The notes: generated by a model from the sequence alone, not told the origin. A stretch of DNA of 64,000 nt from Verrucomicrobiota bacterium (GCA_022709905.1 JAKLHY010000020.1:40153-104152); one strand, 5' to 3'. Positions 15,233 to 24,386 are shown, numbered from the stretch's first letter. Numbers and translations: made by a program.

Positions 15233-17499
15233 AAAACTTGATACGCACAGGGGTGGTGCTGGCGGGGTGGATGATCTCGCTGGTGGTAATGGCGGACAGA
15301 ACCGGTCCGGCCGAAGGAGCGTTGTCGGCAGATCGGGCCGAGGCCGCGATTGCACGGTTGACGGCCTTGGTGCTGGAAAACTCCGTTTATCAAGGGGGGC
15401 GCTTTGACGATGACATGTCTGAGAAGTTCTTCGACCAATACTTCAAGTCTCTGGATCCCAGCCGGATGATCTTCTTGAAGGGCGATCTGGAGGAGTTCGC
15501 CTCCTACCGTTTGACGTTGGACGACCTCATCCTGAAGGTGGGGGACACAAGTCCGGCGCATCGGATATTTGCTCGGTATCTTGAACGCCTCTCTCAGCGG
15601 GCTGAATATGCCCGCGAGTTGCTGGCCAAGGAGAAATTCGAATTTGCCGATCCGTCAATTTACTCGATGGACCGGGAAAAGGCGTCGCGTCCCGCTGACA
15701 TTGAGGAAGCCAGGCAGTTGTGGCGTCAGCATCTCCGTTACGAGTATCTTCAGGAGAAACTGAGCAAGAAGAAGCCCGAAGAAATCGTTGATACCTTGAA
15801 GCGCCGCTATGAAAGATCTCTGCAAACGATGAAGAAATTTGATCGCGATCAGGTTTTCGAGATCTTCCTGACTTCATTGGCCCACGTGTTTGATCCTCAC
15901 TCCGACTACATGGGCCGTCGTCAAATGCAGGATTTTTCGATTCACATGAAGCTGTCGTTGTTCGGGATCGGCGCGACCCTGCGATCGGAAGACGGCTACT
16001 GCAAAGTGCTCGATTTGGTGCCGGGCGGTCCGGCGGCTTTGAGTGGTTTGATCAAGGTGGGCGATCGCATTGTTGCGGTGGCCCAGGAAGGGAAAGAAGA
16101 AGTGGACATCATCGACATGCCCTTGCCGCAGGCTGTTGAGATGATCCGGGGCACCAAGGGCACGACCGTGCATCTGACCATCATTCCCGCCGATGCCGTG
16201 GACAGCTCTGTGCGCAAGAAAATCAGCCTGGTTCGAGCCGAGGTCAGCCTCAAGGATCAGGAAGCCCGGGCCATCCTGACGACAGTTCCTGTGGGAGGCG
16301 TTCATCGACGGGTGGGGATCATCGATCTCCCGTCGTTCTACGCGGATCTCGATCGGGCCAGAGAAGACGGTCATAAGAGCGCGACCGCGGACGTGTCCAA
16401 GCTCATTGAGAAACTCAAGAAAGAGAAGGTTGAAGGCATTGTCCTCGACTTGCGGCGAAACGGGGGAGGCTCGCTAGAGGAGGCGGTTGGAGTCACAGGG
16501 CTCTTCATCCATAAGGGCCCGGTGGTTCAAACCAAAAATTCGAATGGCCAGGTCCGAGTTGAAACCGACACGGATCCCGCCATCCAATACGAAGGTCCAT
16601 TGGTCGTATTGACGAGCCGCTTGAGCGCGTCAGCTTCGGAGATTCTAGCCGGGGCCCTCCAGGACTATCAGCGCGCGTTAATCGTGGGTGAGCAATCGAC
16701 TTTTGGCAAAGGCACGGTCCAATCGGTTTTGTCCCTGGCCCCGATGATGGCCCAGGCGGGCCTACCGGTGCAGGAGGATCCGGGCGCGCTGAAGCTGACC
16801 ATTCGGAAGTTCTACCTGCCGGCTGGATCATCAACACAGTTGAAGGGAGTGGTGCCCGACATCCATCTGCCTTCGCTCAATAACGTCGCGAAAATTGGCG
16901 AATCCGAGCTCGATAATCCGATGCCTCACGACAAGATCGAGCCGGTGCCCTTTAAACCCCTCAACCGGATCAAACCGTTTCTTCCGGTCCTTTCCGAGAA
17001 GTCGGCCAAACGGGTGGCTGCGGAGCAGGAATACCGCTGGCTCATCGAGGACATTGCGGAATTGAAGAAGAAGATCGAAAATCCGGTGGTCTCCCTGAAC
17101 GAAGAGCAGAGGATCCAAGAGAAAGAGGAAGCCGAGCGTCGGGTTGAGGCCCGCAAGAAAGCACGAGCCAGCCGCCCTTCCAACACCCAGACGAATTGGG
17201 AAATCACGCTTGCCTTGGCTGACATGGCCGGCTTGCCTGAGCCCACGTCCAATTTGGCGACCAACCGGCACGACTTGCGTTATCTGGCCCGAAACGAGGA
17301 TCCGGAGGATGCCGGCAAGGAACCGCTGGTGGACATCGCCCTCGAAGAAACCAAGAGCATTTTGGCGGATTACCTGGCGCAGATGGCTCAGCAAGTGGAC
17401 AGCACCGCTGATGCGGGCAAGGATCCCGCCCGGCCAGGAAACGATCCATCCCGCAAGCCTCCTCGTGATCTGGTTTCCGAACCCGACAGAAAACTCTAG
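15229..17499 (+). CDS. prc: C-terminal processing (tail-specific) protease, Prc type
   Basis: A 756-residue S41A peptidase exported by an N-terminal signal (IRTGVVLAGWMISLVVMA). Order of parts: the N-terminal Prc domain (about 30-220); a PDZ domain (about 230-330, GYCKVLDLVPGGPAALSGL, KVGDRIVAVAQ); the protease core with GIVLDLRRNGGGSLEEAVGV; catalytic Ser S470 in SASASEIL; and Lys K494 in TFGKGTVQ. The C-terminal DUF3340 region follows, with a long charged helical stretch (about 600-660). This matches E. coli Prc rather than the shorter CtpA type. Such enzymes trim or degrade periplasmic proteins by their C-termini. The start is GTG. It is convergent with the next gene with only 13 bases between stops. 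Confidence 0.95.
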   Translation: MKNLIRTGVVLAGWMISLVVMADRTGPAEGALSADRAEAAIARLTALVLENSVYQGGRFDDDMSEKFFDQYFKSLDPSRMIFLKGDLEEFASYRLTLDDLILKVGDTSPAHRIFARYLERLSQRAEYARELLAKEKFEFADPSIYSMDREKASRPADIEEARQLWRQHLRYEYLQEKLSKKKPEEIVDTLKRRYERSLQTMKKFDRDQVFEIFLTSLAHVFDPHSDYMGRRQMQDFSIHMKLSLFGIGATLRSEDGYCKVLDLVPGGPAALSGLIKVGDRIVAVAQEGKEEVDIIDMPLPQAVEMIRGTKGTTVHLTIIPADAVDSSVRKKISLVRAEVSLKDQEARAILTTVPVGGVHRRVGIIDLPSFYADLDRAREDGHKSATADVSKLIEKLKKEKVEGIVLDLRRNGGGSLEEAVGVTGLFIHKGPVVQTKNSNGQVRVETDTDPAIQYEGPLVVLTSRLSASASEILAGALQDYQRALIVGEQSTFGKGTVQSVLSLAPMMAQAGLPVQEDPGALKLTIRKFYLPAGSSTQLKGVVPDIHLPSLNNVAKIGESELDNPMPHDKIEPVPFKPLNRIKPFLPVLSEKSAKRVAAEQEYRWLIEDIAELKKKIENPVVSLNEEQRIQEKEEAERRVEARKKARASRPSNTQTNWEITLALADMAGLPEPTSNLATNRHDLRYLARNEDPEDAGKEPLVDIALEETKSILADYLAQMAQQVDSTADAGKDPARPGNDPSRKPPRDLVSEPDRKL

Positions 17500-17512
17500 C
17501 CAAGCCGCGCCT

Positions 17513-19219
17513 CTATCCGATCAATCGAAAAGGTTGCTCGACCTTTTTGAAGGCGAAAAGCGCCATTCCGTGGCTGCCGCCCAGGCGGCGATGAAAGAAA
17601 TCCGAATGCTCATGCAGCCAGAGATGAAGCTGAAGCGCTTTCCAGACGCGTTTCTTGTCAATCCACCCTCGCCGGATGTCGGGAATGGGCTCCATTCGGC
17701 TGTCGACGCCATTCCAGCGCCAGCGGAGGCCATGGGCAGGCGAAATGGATAAGCGAGGGAAGACCGCGCCACACTGACGATAGGCGACCTCTGAAAACAG
17801 GCATTCGGGATTTGTTCTCGGGCTCTGATCCGGGCTCAACAAGATAATTTCGCGGAACCGAGAATGGACAAGCGCGTAGGCCCTCAGCTCCTGTTCGCGC
17901 AGCCGTCGTGCCGGATGCAAACGACGAATTACACGGGCGTCGAGGCACCGCACGCCGAGAGCCTTCAGCTGCGCGTCCGAGCGCGCATCAGACGCCCCCA
18001 AACCCAAATGCCAGAATTCGACCGGCGAGACCGATCCAAGCCTGCGGAGCTTTCGGACGAGAGCCAGAATCCCGAGCGTCGTAACGCCGGAACCGCCGCA
18101 CACCAGAAGACCGCGTCCCCGGTATTTTGCCGGATATGGCGGCAGGGTCTTCAAGAAGTCCGCTGTCGCCAAACCCGCGCTGGGAGGAGACAGGCGCAAT
18201 TCATCGAAGGGATTGTCCCGAGTCAACCGGACGGCCCGGCCGCCGGCTGCTTGCTCCGCCGAAGTCAGCCTTCGCAAACGTCCGCCCTGGTCATAGAATT
18301 CAACGCGGCGGATGACTTCTTCCGCTGTAATCATGTGCATGCATTGCGGCAGTCCGTTGACCACGTCGGCACAGAGTTGTTGGCGGCCATCGCGAGAGTC
18401 GCCATCCCCGAGCGGAACCGTTCGCGATCGCCAGCATCCTCCGTCGCGACAACAGGAAAGTGTTCCCAGCGTATGGATGAACTGATGATGCGGATAGGCC
18501 TCCCAGTGGACCGGTTCCCGTCCGCCCGCCACCACGACACAGGGGCGATGACGCCAAGACGGATCCTTGACTTCCACCGCCGCCGCCAGATGCATCAAGC
18601 CTGTCACGGGACAGATCACCCCCTGCGCGTGATAAACCAGCCGGACCAGCTGGCGCATGTCCGTCCGTCCCCGCAGATCTACCACCCCGTTCAATCGGGG
18701 ATGATGATGTCCAAGGCTCCCCACCTGGACGAACAGAACTCGATCGCGAAAATGATCCACGACTTTTTGATAACGTTCGCGATCCCACCACTTGATGGTG
18801 ACATCGTATTTGCCTCCCGCAACGATGATCCAGAACGGCACCTCAGCGCCGGTCAGCTCGTGGACTTGGGAGATCCAGGCCTTTTCCTGGGCCGAAAGAT
18901 GCAGATCGCCTTTAAAGGCCGTCGGCCGAATTTGCAGGCCGAGACGCGCGTTCAAAAAATCGATAAAGCCATGAATACAATGGTACGGCGCATGGTTGCT
19001 TTGATGAATCAACGGATATTCGCACGGAATGACCTCGACCTCCGGATCGGTTTCCCGGAGAGGTGTGAGGTAGGGATTGTGCATCCAAAGTTCCGCGCAC
19101 GAGGTGCGGACATCGGTCAGAAACCGACCGGGATAACAACGATGCAGATCCCGGACCGCCGCCGTCAGCAGGACGATGTCTCCCGGCGACAGGGCATTCT
19201 TCAGAATCAGCTTCCTCAT
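17513..19219 (-). CDS. Two-part glycosyltransferase: GT9 heptosyltransferase-like plus GT71-like domain
   Basis: A 568-residue protein from ATG 19219 (MRKLILKNALSPGDIVLLTA). The N-terminal 330 residues look like GT9/ADP-heptose transferases: an SPGDIVLLTAAVRDLH opening, FVQVGS, and CPVTGLMHLAAAVEV at the nucleotide-sugar site. This part ends with a cysteine cluster, LSCCRDGGCW then LCADVVNGLPQC, recalling the iron-binding finger of TibC/Aah-type protein O-heptosyltransferases. The C-terminal 230 residues (LLVCGGSGVTTLGILALVRK, then EIILLSPDQSPRTNPECLF) resemble the GT71 alpha-mannosyltransferase-like fold. There the usual DxD at the metal site reads SPDQSP instead, so this second domain may be inactive. 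The protein probably glycosylates lipopolysaccharide or exported proteins. No signal peptide or membrane helix is present. Confidence 0.75.
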   Translation of the reverse strand: MRKLILKNALSPGDIVLLTAAVRDLHRCYPGRFLTDVRTSCAELWMHNPYLTPLRETDPEVEVIPCEYPLIHQSNHAPYHCIHGFIDFLNARLGLQIRPTAFKGDLHLSAQEKAWISQVHELTGAEVPFWIIVAGGKYDVTIKWWDRERYQKVVDHFRDRVLFVQVGSLGHHHPRLNGVVDLRGRTDMRQLVRLVYHAQGVICPVTGLMHLAAAVEVKDPSWRHRPCVVVAGGREPVHWEAYPHHQFIHTLGTLSCCRDGGCWRSRTVPLGDGDSRDGRQQLCADVVNGLPQCMHMITAEEVIRRVEFYDQGGRLRRLTSAEQAAGGRAVRLTRDNPFDELRLSPPSAGLATADFLKTLPPYPAKYRGRGLLVCGGSGVTTLGILALVRKLRRLGSVSPVEFWHLGLGASDARSDAQLKALGVRCLDARVIRRLHPARRLREQELRAYALVHSRFREIILLSPDQSPRTNPECLFSEVAYRQCGAVFPRLSISPAHGLRWRWNGVDSRMEPIPDIRRGWIDKKRVWKALQLHLWLHEHSDFFHRRLGGSHGMALFAFKKVEQPFRLIG

Positions 19220-19275
19220 CTCAGCTGAGCGAGACAACCTCGGCCGCGCAAAAAGGCGATTGCGGCAATGAATTG

Positions 19276-19479
19276 CTAACCACGGGGGCTCAGGGAAGAA
19301 CGTCCAGAGCTCCTTTCAGACAGGGTTCTCAGCCGCCCCTGGCTGATTCTCCATTGTTTGTCCCCGTATTGAATGATCGCCTCCTGGTCCACAGGAATGG
19401 TAATCCTGATGGGCGATGGGCTGTAGCCCGGTCGGATGGAGGGGGGAGAGGGGCGCGAGGACTTGGCTTTCTTCTTCAT
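19276..19479 (-). CDS. Small basic hypothetical protein
   Basis: A possible 67-residue protein from ATG 19479. It starts MKKKAKSSRPSPPSIRPG and contains the more protein-like stretch RITIPVDQEAIIQYGDKQW. It lies between two minus-strand genes, so it fits the local direction. There is no recognised domain, and spurious translation of GC-rich DNA cannot be excluded. Confidence 0.35.
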   Translation of the reverse strand: MKKKAKSSRPSPPSIRPGYSPSPIRITIPVDQEAIIQYGDKQWRISQGRLRTLSERSSGRSSLSPRG

Positions 19480-19541
19480 GGCGATGCGTCGCCTTTCAGT
19501 ATAGTCCGTGCCGCCGGTCGAGACAAGCCTGCCGGACATCC

Positions 19542-20003
19542 TCAGGTGGAGAAACTCAACACACGGGGCTTGACCAGTCGCTCAAAATCCTTATAAGCCA
19601 GTTTGATCAATTCCGAATGGCTGCCGGCGTTGAAGGCAATCTCTTCGTCCTCCGCCAAGCTGGGGGCCACATAAACCTCCATCCCATACAAATTGCCAAA
19701 AGGCGGCATCGCGCCCGTATCACAGTCGGGAAACGCGGCCTTGAATTCGTCCTCGCTCGCAAGCCTCACGGTGTCAGCGCCCACCATCTCTCGCAACTCC
19801 TGCAGGACAACCTTGCGGGTGGCCGGCAGGACAACCATGGCCATCTGACCGTCGATCTTCACGATAACCGTCTTGGCCATTTCGCGTCCGGGCAAATGGG
19901 CGCTCTGAGCGACCTCCTGCGCCGTGTAAGCCGGAGAGTGAATGATGCTGACGTACTTGATCTGATTTTCGTCAAGGTATTTTTTAAGTTTGGTGGCTGG
20001 CAT
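19542..20003 (-). CDS. YbaK-type aminoacyl-tRNA deacylase
   Basis: A 153-residue protein of the YbaK/ProX editing family, which removes wrong amino acids from tRNA in trans. It opens MPATKLKKYLDENQIKYVSI and has the family blocks HSPAYTAQEVAQSAHLPGREMAKTVIV, MVVLPATRKVVLQ and GAMPPFGNLYG, with the GxMPPFG signature of the substrate pocket. Length is normal. The ATG at 20003 follows AAAGGAG at good spacing. It sits 71 bases after an Hsp20 gene on the same strand, so it may share stress expression with the two chaperones. The specific tRNA cannot be named. Confidence 0.92.
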   Translation of the reverse strand: MPATKLKKYLDENQIKYVSIIHSPAYTAQEVAQSAHLPGREMAKTVIVKIDGQMAMVVLPATRKVVLQELREMVGADTVRLASEDEFKAAFPDCDTGAMPPFGNLYGMEVYVAPSLAEDEEIAFNAGSHSELIKLAYKDFERLVKPRVLSFST

Positions 20004-20074
20004 GGCAGCTCCTTTGGTTGGGGGATTTCATCCCAATTTAGCGCTCCTGCCAGCCACGCGCAAGGCCCGGGGGG

Positions 20075-20452
20075 TCAGCCGGTCACCGCAATCTTCTTCG
20101 GCTTCAAATGTTCCGCCTTGGGCAGGACCAGAGTCAACACTCCCTGTTCCACCTGGGCGGAAATTCGGGTCGCATCAATCGCCGGATCCAATTCAAATAC
20201 CCGGCGGTAATCCCGGGAACGAGACTCGCGATACACATAGTTCCCGGCGGCCGCCCCGGCCGGCCTTCGTCCCACAATGATCAACTCGTTTTTATCCAAT
20301 AGAACCTCCACCCCCGTCTTCTCCACCCCGGGCATGTCCGCCTTCAACAGGTAGTTGTCCTTGGTTTCAATAATATCCACGCCCGGCGTCATGAATGTTC
20401 GTTCGGTTTCGGTCCCGGCCTGCGGTTTTTCTGTTCTGCTAATCGTGTTCAT
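20075..20452 (-). CDS. Small heat-shock protein Hsp20, second copy
   Basis: A 125-residue alpha-crystallin-domain chaperone. The domain runs from about residue 22 to 118 with TPGVDIIETKDNYLLKADMPGV, VLLDKNELIIVGRR, and the conserved GVLTLVLPKAE strand near the C-terminus. The arm ends KPKKIAVTG, which supplies the IXV/I-like anchoring motif. Hsp20 proteins hold unfolding proteins in oligomers without ATP. It lies 59 bases downstream of the other Hsp20 gene, and the two probably form one operon. AAAGAGA precedes the ATG. Confidence 0.93.
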   Translation of the reverse strand: MNTISRTEKPQAGTETERTFMTPGVDIIETKDNYLLKADMPGVEKTGVEVLLDKNELIIVGRRPAGAAAGNYVYRESRSRDYRRVFELDPAIDATRISAQVEQGVLTLVLPKAEHLKPKKIAVTG

Positions 20453-20511
20453 GGTCTCTTTCCTTTGCTTGAGTTTTCATTGGCTCGAGGTTGCCCTCCC
20501 AAATGCGCTCC

Positions 20512-20979
20512 TCAACTCGCGTTGATCTCAATCTGACGCGGCTTGACTTCTTCCACCTTCGGCAGAGTCACCTCCAGAATCCCGTCCTTGTAGCTGGCCT
20601 TCACCTTGTCACCCTCGACAGCCTTCGGTAGCGACAGGACCCGATGGAACCTGCCATAGGCCCGCTCAGACCGGTATAAGCGCACTTCCTTATCCTCGTT
20701 TGCAATCCGCCTCTCGCCCGATATCGTCAACGCTCCCTCGTGGAGACAGATATCGATCTTATCCTTATCCATGCCGGGAAGTTCGACCCTCACCGTGAAC
20801 TTTTCCGGGTCCTCAAGCAGATCCACTACGGGAACCCAGCCGTTGAAAAACTCCAACGTCCGCGGCATCGCCTCGATCGGCGATTCAAAGAATCGGTTCA
20901 TCTCTCTACGCAAGGAATCCAGTTGATCGAAGGCAGACCAACCTGCCGAATTCTCTAAATATCGATTCGATAGTTCCAT
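20512..20979 (-). CDS. Small heat-shock protein Hsp20, first copy
   Basis: A 155-residue Hsp20 with an N-terminal arm (SAFDQLDSLRREMNRFFESP) typical of class A bacterial small heat-shock proteins. The alpha-crystallin domain (about 45-145) includes VPVVDLLEDPEKFTVRVELPGM, ICLHEGALTISGERR, FHRVLSLPKAV and DGILEVTLPKVEEVKPRQIEI. It differs clearly from the downstream copy, so the pair is not a recent duplication and may form mixed oligomers. AAAGGA lies nine bases before the ATG. It is first in a minus-strand group with the second hsp20 and the ybaK-like gene. Confidence 0.94.
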   Translation of the reverse strand: MELSNRYLENSAGWSAFDQLDSLRREMNRFFESPIEAMPRTLEFFNGWVPVVDLLEDPEKFTVRVELPGMDKDKIDICLHEGALTISGERRIANEDKEVRLYRSERAYGRFHRVLSLPKAVEGDKVKASYKDGILEVTLPKVEEVKPRQIEINAS

Positions 20980-21218
20980 AGTTTTTCCTTTCTTTAATAG
21001 CTGAATCTATGCCTAAGCTCATCCCATGCCACAAGAAATAAAATTATATATATAACTAATAATGAATAATTTATATAATTTAAACTCCCAGGCCAAATCT
21101 CCAATATAGAGACATAACGTCACATATCTCCGCAAGAACTGTTTTGGATTAATGAGACACAATGACTCTATTATTGATATGGATTTGACTTCTGCAGGAT
21201 AACGGCAAAAGTGGGCGC
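20980..21218. promoter_or_regulatory. AT-rich divergent promoter region between hsp20 and GH130
   Basis: These 239 bases separate two divergent genes. From about 21040 to 21110 the DNA is almost entirely A and T (runs such as TTATATATATAATTTTATTT on the minus strand), in sharp contrast to the GC-rich surroundings. Several TATAAT-like hexamers are possible in both directions, so I do not choose one. No CIRCE element or clear ROSE-type RNA thermometer was recognised upstream of hsp20. Confidence 0.5.
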
Positions 21219-22244
21219 ATGAAATTGACGCGTTTCTCCGGGAACCCGATTTTGTCGCCAAATCCGGATCAGCCCTGGGAGGATTTGGCTGTGTTCAATC
21301 CGGCGGCTTGGTATGAGGATCGGACGGGAGAAATCCTGATGCTTTATCGTTCTGCGGAATCGCATCCGGACTACAAGTGTTATTTCGGTCTTGCGCGGAG
21401 TCGGGATGGCTATCATTTCGAGCGGGTATCGAGCCGGCCGGTTCTGGGGCCCAGTGTGGAGGGATTTGACGGGGCGACGATTCAGGATCCGCGGATGATC
21501 AAAATTGGGGATTGGTATTACATCACCTACGCGTGCCGGCATTATCCGTTCGGTCAGTTCTGGATTCCGGACGTGCGTCAGAAATACATCGTTCCGGACT
21601 GTCCGGAGGAATTTCCGGGTTATCTTCGGCGGAATGCGACGTTGACCGGGTTGGTCATGACTCAGGATTTCAAGGAATGGATTCGGGCCGGGTGGTTAAC
21701 CGATCCGCTTCTGGACGACCGGGATGCGGTATTGTTTCCGGAAAAGGTTAACGGCAAGTTTGTGCTGATCCATCGTCCGTTGGAGTGGGTGGGCGCGGCC
21801 TATGGCACCGAGCATGCCTGTGCCTGGATCCAGTTTTCGGACGATCTCATGGGATTTCCTGCCGCGCCGAGCCGGTTGTTGATTAGAAACAAATATCCTT
21901 GGGAGGCCTTCAAGCTTGGGGTGAACACCCCTCCGATCAAGACCCCGCACGGATGGTTCACGCTTTATCATGCGGTGGGTCCGGACAAGTTTTATCGCTT
22001 GGGAGGGTTGCTTCTGGATCTGGAGGATCCGGGAATTGTCCTTCACCGGACACCGGACTGGCTGATGCAGCCGGAAATGGATTACGAAGTGGAAGGTTTC
22101 TATCGGGGTGTCTGTTTCCCTTGTGGAACAGTCCTGAGGAACGGGACCTTGTTTGTTTATTACGGGGGCGGCGACAAGTACTGCGCGGTGGCGACGTGCG
22201 ATTTCGAGGCCTTGATTCAGCACCTCCTTGGCTGTCCGCCCTGA
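21219..22244 (+). CDS. GH130 family beta-mannoside phosphorylase/hydrolase
   Basis: A 341-residue five-bladed propeller enzyme of GH130. The opening RFSGNPILSPNPDQPWED, then VFNPAAW, SRDGYHFER, TIQDPRMIKI (conserved acidic residue in QDPR) and FYRGVCFPCGTV are family blocks. Known members phosphorolyse or hydrolyse beta-1,2- or beta-1,4-mannosides in the cytoplasm or periplasm. There is no signal peptide, so cytoplasmic. Whether it is a phosphorylase or a hydrolase depends on phosphate-binding residues I cannot align here. No mannan-specific partner gene is adjacent. It is convergent with the next gene, with 39 bases between. Confidence 0.9.
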   Translation: MKLTRFSGNPILSPNPDQPWEDLAVFNPAAWYEDRTGEILMLYRSAESHPDYKCYFGLARSRDGYHFERVSSRPVLGPSVEGFDGATIQDPRMIKIGDWYYITYACRHYPFGQFWIPDVRQKYIVPDCPEEFPGYLRRNATLTGLVMTQDFKEWIRAGWLTDPLLDDRDAVLFPEKVNGKFVLIHRPLEWVGAAYGTEHACAWIQFSDDLMGFPAAPSRLLIRNKYPWEAFKLGVNTPPIKTPHGWFTLYHAVGPDKFYRLGGLLLDLEDPGIVLHRTPDWLMQPEMDYEVEGFYRGVCFPCGTVLRNGTLFVYYGGGDKYCAVATCDFEALIQHLLGCPP

Positions 22245-22283
22245 TTGAGAAGATCGCGGATGGGGTATTGCGGGGCGGAGGGA

Positions 22284-23234
22284 TTACTTTTTCTTTTGCC
22301 GGGTTTTTTTATCCTTCTTGGTTGCGGCATCGGATGAGGATGAGGGGGGCGGACTGTTGGTGGCAACAGTCGATTCCAGGGCATTGGTTTGTGGCATCGC
22401 CATGAAAGGAACGTCGTCTACAGCGAGGCGCCGAGCGCCTCCAATGACTCGGACGGTGCCGCTGGGATCCACCTTTAAAATGGGTCGGCTGATTTGGGTG
22501 TAGTCATGCCGTTGTCGAACCAATAACTGTCCTTCGGTCCCCACAACGCAATAAATGAAGGAACGCGGCCCCACCTGGTTCAGGAGATGGAGATTGCTGT
22601 TTTTATCGACGAACGCCTCCGGTTTGCTGAAGGAAAGGACTTTTTCGATAGGAAAAACCCGGAAGGTTTTCACCTCGGTCATATCGGTGACGCGGACATA
22701 GAGGCGCAGCTGTTTGAGGTAAGTGGCCTTTTGAAGGATGTACTTGCGAAACTCGGGCTGCCCCCCCCCAACCTCAGTGCCCGGCACTCCGAACGCCTGT
22801 TCCCACAGCCGCACGCCACTGATGATGTCAAAGGCCTTGGGCTGGCTGACGATGGCCTGATTCCACTGGTTAATCTTGACGGTGGCAGTGACGCGATAGC
22901 GCCCCACACGGCTGAGATTGAAGTAAGGTGCGATATCGACGTTTCGAGTGGCGACCTTGGAGGATTCCAGGATGAACTCCCCCTCGGTGGCGGGTTCCTG
23001 GTCTTTGGAGACGACGAAGTTCTGGTCGCGGGCCTCAACGCTGAATTGCAGCCAATCGCTGGTGTCCCCGAACTTCAGTGTCTGGCCGGAGAGATTGGTT
23101 ATCCGGACGCCGACAATCAGCGTTTCGTTGGGCAGGTACTGTTCCTGGTCCAAAACCAACTCGACGCTAACCTGGGCTGAGGCGCAATAACTCCAGACCG
23201 ATAGCAGGACCGAAAGGAGCCGACAAAGTTTCAT
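22284..23234 (-). CDS. Secreted hypothetical protein with Lys-rich tail
   Basis: A 316-residue exported protein. The signal peptide MKLCRLLSVLLSVWSYCASA is followed by a beta-rich region starting VSVELVLDQEQYLPNETLIVGVRITNLSG, which looks like an Ig-fold such as those in alpha-2-macroglobulin-like or CARDB proteins. A central part (TEVKTFRVFPIEKVLSFSKPE) is followed by a beta-rich segment. The tail is low-complexity: about 30 residues of Ser, Pro, Ala and Lys ending KKDKKTRQKKK, which may bind cell wall or lipopolysaccharide. I do not recognise the family. It lies 9 bases after the GT9 stop on the same strand, suggesting an operon. Confidence 0.75.
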   Translation of the reverse strand: MKLCRLLSVLLSVWSYCASAQVSVELVLDQEQYLPNETLIVGVRITNLSGQTLKFGDTSDWLQFSVEARDQNFVVSKDQEPATEGEFILESSKVATRNVDIAPYFNLSRVGRYRVTATVKINQWNQAIVSQPKAFDIISGVRLWEQAFGVPGTEVGGGQPEFRKYILQKATYLKQLRLYVRVTDMTEVKTFRVFPIEKVLSFSKPEAFVDKNSNLHLLNQVGPRSFIYCVVGTEGQLLVRQRHDYTQISRPILKVDPSGTVRVIGGARRLAVDDVPFMAMPQTNALESTVATNSPPPSSSSDAATKKDKKTRQKKK

Positions 23235-23243
23235 AGAGTCAGT

Positions 23244-24347
23244 TTATGGCATGGCCCGCGATTGACAAGCGGCATCTCCGCGCCAGTGGTCCTGGACCGC
23301 GCGGGCCACTCGCTCGGGCTTAATCCCTCTGAGGCATTCCTGGTTTTTCTCGTAGTGACACGAGGCCTTCATACAGGGCCGGCAGGCCAGAGGATGCTGA
23401 AGGACATGATCGAACTGGCCGTACGGACCGGTCCGATGGGGTTCGGTGGGGCCGAACAAGGCGACGACGGGTTTGCCCAGGGCGGCGGCCACGTGCATCG
23501 GGCCGGTGTCGTTGGTGACCATCAGGCGCGAAAACCGGATCCATTCCACCATTTCGGGCAGGGTCGTGCGGCCGGTTAAATCGAGGCAACGTCCCGGATT
23601 GGCCCGGGCAATCTGGTCGCCCAGTTCCTGATCTCCGGTTCCACCCAGGATGACAAAACGGGGAGCGGGTTTCTCCGAAGACAACAAACCCGCCAACTGC
23701 GCGTAATACTCCGCCGGCCATCGTTTGTTGGTCCACCGTGCCCCCGGATTCAGGACGATCCAGTCGCCTTTTTCCGGTTGACCCAAGCGGCGAACGATTT
23801 CCCGGGCCGCCGAATGCACAGGAATCCAGTCAAAGTCCCTGTCGACGGGCACCTGCAATTTGCGCAGCACTTCGAGATACCAATCGACGGCATGGACGTG
23901 GAACGACCCGCGAGGCACTCTCATGTCATAGAAGGTTCCGGCTCCTTCTCGAGGATCATCCAGCCCGATCGTGAGTTTTGCCCGAGATATCCAGGCCAGC
24001 AAAGCGCTCCGTAGAAGGCTCTGAAGATCGATAACCCAGTCAAACTCCTGCCGCCGAATCTGCCGGAAACTCCGGATCATCGGCCCCCAAGAAGCCAAAT
24101 GACGCCAGCCCTTTCGATCAAACAGGATTAGGCCGCTGAGATCGGGATCCCGCTCGAGCAAGGGGGCCAGATCCGACAACAGCCACCAATAAATCCGGCT
24201 GGCCGGGTATCGTCGTCTCAACAACCGCAGAACCGGCAGGGCTTGAATGACGTCTCCCAGCGAGCTGGGCTTGAGAATCAGGATGTTTCGCGGCTCGCTG
24301 TCCTCGCCATTTCGTGTTGCTGCACCCGTAATCCCGTTGGGATTCAT
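23244..24347 (-). CDS. GT9 heptosyltransferase (lipopolysaccharide core type)
   Basis: A 367-residue ADP-heptose:LPS heptosyltransferase-like enzyme. N-terminal Rossmann half: NILILKPSSLGDVIQALPVL, then FDWVIDLQSLLRSALL. C-terminal half: VLNPGARWTNKRWPAEYYAQL, FVILGGTGDQELG, LTGRTTLPEMVEWI, and the donor site VTNDTGPMHVAAALGKPVVALFGPTEPHRTGPYG. A cysteine-bearing tail (CRPCMKASCHYEKNQECL) is usual in this family. It transfers heptose to inner-core LPS at the cytoplasmic face. The waaF or waaC assignment is not certain. An alternative start within the first 20 residues is possible because the domain begins at about residue 20. Confidence 0.9.
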   Translation of the reverse strand: MNPNGITGAATRNGEDSEPRNILILKPSSLGDVIQALPVLRLLRRRYPASRIYWWLLSDLAPLLERDPDLSGLILFDRKGWRHLASWGPMIRSFRQIRRQEFDWVIDLQSLLRSALLAWISRAKLTIGLDDPREGAGTFYDMRVPRGSFHVHAVDWYLEVLRKLQVPVDRDFDWIPVHSAAREIVRRLGQPEKGDWIVLNPGARWTNKRWPAEYYAQLAGLLSSEKPAPRFVILGGTGDQELGDQIARANPGRCLDLTGRTTLPEMVEWIRFSRLMVTNDTGPMHVAAALGKPVVALFGPTEPHRTGPYGQFDHVLQHPLACRPCMKASCHYEKNQECLRGIKPERVARAVQDHWRGDAACQSRAMP

Positions 24348-24386
24348 GTCGAGGCATCGTCGCGACCTATGGCCAGAATCCTCCGC

